Shown: positions 60,827-64,000 of the stretch, in pieces
How positions within the stretch are numbered: the first letter of the stretch is position 1
Layout of the letters: every line of letters starts with the position of its first letter
Origin: Pseudoips prasinana
Lineage: Eukaryota; Arthropoda; Insecta; Lepidoptera; Nolidae
Reading direction: 5' to 3'
NCBI GenBank assembly: GCA_951640165.1
Contig: OX621250.1
Location: 9,300,001-9,364,000, forward strand
Length of the DNA stretch: 64,000 nucleotides
Notes under the pieces: generated by a model
The model's database searches: none
What the model was told of the DNA's origin: nothing
The model's input: only the letters and a program-made list of their open reading frames with translations
Position numbers and translations under genes: made by a program

Positions 60827-61117
60827 AGGTTGCAAATCTTAATCAAGACTGCAACTGGACAGTCTAATGCAATACATTGGTACCACTTGTAAATTTTATA
60901 TTTATGTCAAAGGTTGCATATATTTGCGTTTACCTGTATAAAAAATCCCTCTTAATTAAAACTGCGACTAGATAGTGTAATGCAATAAATTGGAACAACC
61001 AGTAAACATCATTTATGTCAAAGGTTGTAAATGTTTGCGTTTACCTCTATCAACAAATACCTCTTAATCAAAGATGCGACTGAGCAGTCTGATGCAAGTC
61101 TATACAAAATATATTGG
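60827..61117. repeat. diverged tandem repeat, unit about 113 bp, 2.6 copies
   Basis: TCTTAATCAAGACTGCAACT, TCTTAATTAAAACTGCGACT and TCTTAATCAAAGATGCGACT start at 60837, 60950 and 61062. GTCAAAGGTTG and TTTGCGTTTACCT recur with the same spacing. The unit is non-coding. Confidence 0.85.
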
Positions 61118-61124
61118 AACCGCC

Positions 61125-61205
61125 AGTCCACTGCCGGTCTTACGTTGTCCACATCCACTTGTAAGATCGTCGGTCCACCTTGCAAGGAGCCTGCCCACAC
61201 TTCGC
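61125..61205 (-). repeat. RTE-like LINE 3' region (family B), tail lost
   Basis: CACTGCCGGTCTTACGTTGT, CCACATCCACTTGTAAGATC and GTCGGTCCACCTTGC then GAGCCTGCCCACACTTCG match the codons upstream of the tail on the minus strand. Confidence 0.6.
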
Positions 61206-61308
61206 CTTCCGTTTCTATGAATCTAATACCTATGTATTTAGCATAAAACTTGTCTGTATATTTATCTAGTGTTATCATGGAAGCCTTTCTACTAATTGTG
61301 CCCTATTT

Positions 61309-61650
61309 TTGTTAAGGCAGGGGGTATGCGCATGCCACCCGCAAAAAGTGTCTGCGTGTGGTTATGTCGGACTCGCACCGACTAAACCTACCTGCCGTGG
61401 ACTTCCTTGGCGCCTGATAGAGGAGCCCCGGGAACGCGGGTATGCTGCTCCGGTGCCTCCCTTTTGCGCCATGTCCCAGGTGATCGGGACACGTACCCTG
61501 GGAGGGCTCCTCTGGATTGCCCTCCCCTATTGTCGACTCCTGCTAGTCCGGTACAGCAACCGCGCCACAAGCAGATTCTAGTACTAGCCTACCGCTCCGC
61601 CTATCACTATAGCCTGATCCTAACACACAAAAGGGGCTTGTAGGAAACAA
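61309..61650 (-). mobile_element. GC-rich retroposon-like segment
   Basis: The segment is much richer in GC than its flanks. On the minus strand it contains GGAGGGCAATCCAGAGGAGC, CCGCGTTCCCGGGGCTCCTC and near the end GGTTTAGTCGGTGCGAGTCC. This resembles the 3' regions of poly(A) LINEs and, in general composition, 23137-23531. Open frames run on both strands because of composition, not evident coding. Confidence 0.4.
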
Positions 61651-62382
61651 GATTAAACGTTGTATGTGATAGTTTATTCGGGACTTTATTTTCACTACAC
61701 TATTTTGTATCACCTGAGAATAGACAGAGATTTTTTATGTACACTTTAAATTATGTTAAATAGAGAGAGAGAGAGACATTTCAATGTTGTTGGAAGGGTT
61801 TGCGAGAATTTGTAAGTATTTTGCATAATGTTCGATGTGAAAACTCTTTATAATTGATGTATCATACTATATAGCGGAGAAATAATTAGATTACCTAGTG
61901 CGGGTGTTGTCTTTTTTTTAAATGAAGATAAAATTACGAAAGAACAAAAATTTAACACATATATAAAATTACACAAATTTGTTTGTCTCTAATAAAATAC
62001 GTCAACTGATCGACATTTTTGCATAGGAAATTATTGTTTATTTTTGTGTTTTCATCAACGTTTTATAGTTTTGTAGGTAAAATAATCCTCAAAATTTGTT
62101 CACTATCTATGTTTTTTAAGTAAAACTTTTTACGCGCGCTTCTTTTTGGGAGTAAGCTGTTGAACGCCTGACGAGAACGTTACAATAAATGTACTCGGGT
62201 GAAGTGAACGGAAGTTGAGTTTACGTTTCGTTTACGTATACGTATTACGTAGGGGCAAGAGGGAGATGTGCGAGCACACATTTTCTTTCTCTCTTTCTCT
62301 CATAGTTTCACATAAGTCGTGTGGCCCAAAGCACACGCTTTGTTTGTTTGATAAGACTACGGGACTATAAAACATTCAATTT
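61651..62382. other. mostly unassigned; short (GA)n and a SINE-3 end
   Basis: GAGAGAGAGAGAGA lies at 61762-61775. CCTAGTGCGGGTGTTGTC at 61893-61910 is the 3' end of a SINE-3 in plus orientation. The rest is unassigned. Confidence 0.4.
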
Positions 62383-62505
62383 ACGGACACAGCACATCCA
62401 GATTCGGTTCAACAATTTAAGGGTCACACAATAATTGTACTGTGAGGGAATAGAACCCGAAACGAGAGGGGGCGCTGGGGTAGTAACGAGGCAAGCCTCC
62501 CAGCG
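62383..62505 (-). repeat. SINE-3 copy, diverged
   Basis: CAGCACATCCAGATTCGGTT, TTAAGGGTCACACAATAATT and AATAGAACCCGAAACGAG follow SINE-3 on the minus strand. Confidence 0.55.
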
Positions 62506-62682
62506 CATAGTTATATTTGCTATAAAGAAGTATTATCTTATTTTACCATAAAAAGCTTGTAATGATAATTGATGATAGTCATAATTTCACAGGTTAATCT
62601 ATTGTATGCGTTTAGTTTTTTTGTTTAGCGGTTTATTTTGCATAATTTTTTTTTTCTTCACATTTTATTGCTATAGGTGTAC

Positions 62683-62752
62683 TAGGTGTGCTTCGCCGTT
62701 TTACCAGCGTTAAACCTTTATAAATTATAAGCTATATGTTATTCGGTATACT
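62683..62752 (-). mobile_element. Helitron-type family 1 remnant
   Basis: CTAGGTGTGCTTCGCCGTTT, TACCAGCGTTAAACCTTTAT and AAATTATAAGCTATATGTTA parallel the 3' end of family 1 (compare 51414-51490). It is cut off at the mariner boundary. Confidence 0.55.
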
Positions 62753-62802
62753 ACTCTGTCAAGAAAGTACCGGGAAAAGATCAATAATATACAAAATGTT
62801 TG

Positions 62803-63913
62803 TTATTCATCCAAATTTATTTTATCACCTTCAAAGTATGGTCCTTCAGAAACGATACACTTACGCCAACGAATAATCCATTCATCAAAACATTTTTTAA
62901 ACGCTGCTTTCGGAATTGAGTTCAGTTCTCATCTCGCCGCGAATTCTCTTTTATGTCTTCTACCAATTGAAAACGGGTACCACGAAGTGGTAATTTGAGT
63001 TTAGGAAAAAGAAAAAAGTCAGCTAGAGCCATATCTCGTGAATATGGTGGTTGCTGGATGGTATTTGTTGAGTGTTTGGTAAAAAATTCGTTCACAATGA
63101 TGGCCTTGTGCGAAGGCGCATTATCGTGGTGCAAAATCCAAGAATTGTCTTTCCACAAATCTGGCCTTTTTCGTCGAAGTTGCTCTCTTAAACGCCGCAT
63201 AACGCTCAAATAATATTCTTTATTTACCGTTCGACCTTCCAGTAAGAATTCAGAGCGCACAACACCGCGATAGTCAAAAGAAAACATTCAACAAGTCAGG
63301 TTCAGTTGGAAGGCGCCACTCCGAAAGCTTGTTGACTAGTTTGCATGTCAAACTCGTAAACCCACGTCTCGTCACCAGTGCGTTTCATGAATGTTGGGTT
63401 GGAATTGACTCGTTCTACCATGTCCTCAGCGACTTTGATGCGATTGAATTTTTGGAGAAAATTCAGATCTTTTGGGACTAGCCGAGCGGCAACATGTTTC
63501 ATACCCAAATGATTAGTTAAAATGGTACGAATCGACTCGTGAGATACTGAAAGTTCGGCGGCTATCTCACTCAGAGTTGAATGAGGATTTTCAGTCACTA
63601 TTTCCTTCACTTTTGCGATGTTAACTTCAGTTGCAGACGTTGATGGCCTTCCAGAGCGAGGCAAATCATTCATCACATCTCGACCGCTTTTGAACGCTTT
63701 GAACCACTCATAAGCACGAGTTTTTGATAAAGTCGATTCACCGTAAGCCTTCTGTAACATTTTCAGTGACTCCGAACACGAAATTCCATTAGCGATGCAA
63801 AATTTAACACAAACTCTTTGTTCGATATTTTTGTCTATTATGAAATTCGCAATACACACTATATATGATATTACTAAAACCAGCACTGTAGTTAATATAA
63901 ATAACAGATGCAT
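62803..63913 (-). pseudogene. mariner transposase, broken
   Basis: Minus-strand mariner-type transposase in at least three frames. The first piece (63913-63302) has the N-terminal DNA-binding part (NIEQRVCVKFCIANGISCSE, RAYEWFKAFKSGRD, DLPRSGRPSTSATEVNIAKV, ELSVSHESIRTIL) and the first catalytic Asp in TGDETWVYEFD. A frame break and missing sequence at about 63288-63305 remove part of the segment between the first and second Asp. The second piece (63287-62922) has WILHHDNAPSH (second Asp) and PPYSRDMALADFFLF (third Asp), 34 residues apart. A further shift near 62938 leads to the C-terminus (WIIRW-KCIVSEGPYFEGDKIN) and TAA at 62803-62805. It is a different mariner subfamily from 34127-35146, clearly inactive. 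The 5' end runs off the window or is degraded; only the left terminal region (about 62753-62802) is present. Confidence 0.85.
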
Positions 63914-64000
63914 CTCAAACTCCGCGCCAAAATGGAAAACAGTTGTGCCAATCTAACAACAACAAAAAAAAACAAAAATTTGAATTTGGAACCATAAACA

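Noticed and set aside
61309..61643. three overlapping ORFs on both strands
   Set aside because: Composition-driven frames in a GC-rich repeat-like segment; none has a recognisable motif.
1..64000. a new multi-gene defence or metabolic system
   Set aside because: I found no cluster of host-type genes, no conserved gene order and no unexplained large ORF; nearly all long frames belong to transposable elements.

Overview
The window looks like a gene-poor, repeat-dense piece of a lepidopteran (moth or butterfly) nuclear genome. The evidence is AT-rich DNA without operon structure, no host CDS that I can name, and dense copies of element types I associate with Lepidoptera: tRNA-headed SINEs, RTE-like LINE tails ending in TGATGATG, Helitron ends of the form hairpin-CTAG, and the repeat ending GTCCGACTCGCACTTGGCCG. 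The assignment rests on repeats and recalled family features; I could run no search.

Three stretches carry substantial coding sequence. An RTE-type LINE (about 3.5-6.6 kb) keeps nearly all of its endonuclease and reverse transcriptase but has one frameshift, one internal stop and a changed endonuclease residue. A complete Tc1-type transposon (29655-31298) has matching 31-bp terminal repeats, TA target duplications and an open DD34E transposase. A complete mariner (33939-35221) has 25-bp perfect terminal repeats and an open DD34D transposase, and sits in the 3' end of an older LINE. A second, broken mariner runs off the right edge (62803-63913, minus strand). At least six further fragments are C-terminal ends of LINE ORF2 (near 8.0, 28.1, 33.7, 45.1, 49.2 and 53.4 kb), plus a 3' fragment of another RTE family at 35.7 kb.

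The rest is mainly short non-autonomous repeats: four tRNA-related SINE families (SINE-1 to SINE-4 here), three Helitron-type families, two MITE families, a hAT-type element, a 3'-end family whose copies end in (TGATGA)n, and other interspersed repeats (Rep-D to Rep-K). Several insertions are nested, which gives their relative ages. The clearest case is 50.39-51.38 kb, where an RTE tail lies in a hAT-like element that lies in Rep-F, with both target duplications visible. A Helitron inserted in a SINE-2 copy (59958-60415) shows the A^T insertion rule directly.

Other structure includes six 61-bp tandem units with a three-unit period (16704-17069), three long palindromes within 250 bp (1983-2235), a 2.6-kb segment bounded by about 40-bp inverted repeats and holding an internal duplication (39003-41622), and a GC-rich retroposon with a 13-bp target duplication (23124-23544). 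I see no CRISPR, no credible tRNA or rRNA gene, no LTR retroelement and no virus-like gene. A possible acidic terminal exon of unknown gene lies at 31458-31541. I did not find a convincing new multi-gene system; the interest is in nested elements, two possibly competent transposons and unexplained palindromes.
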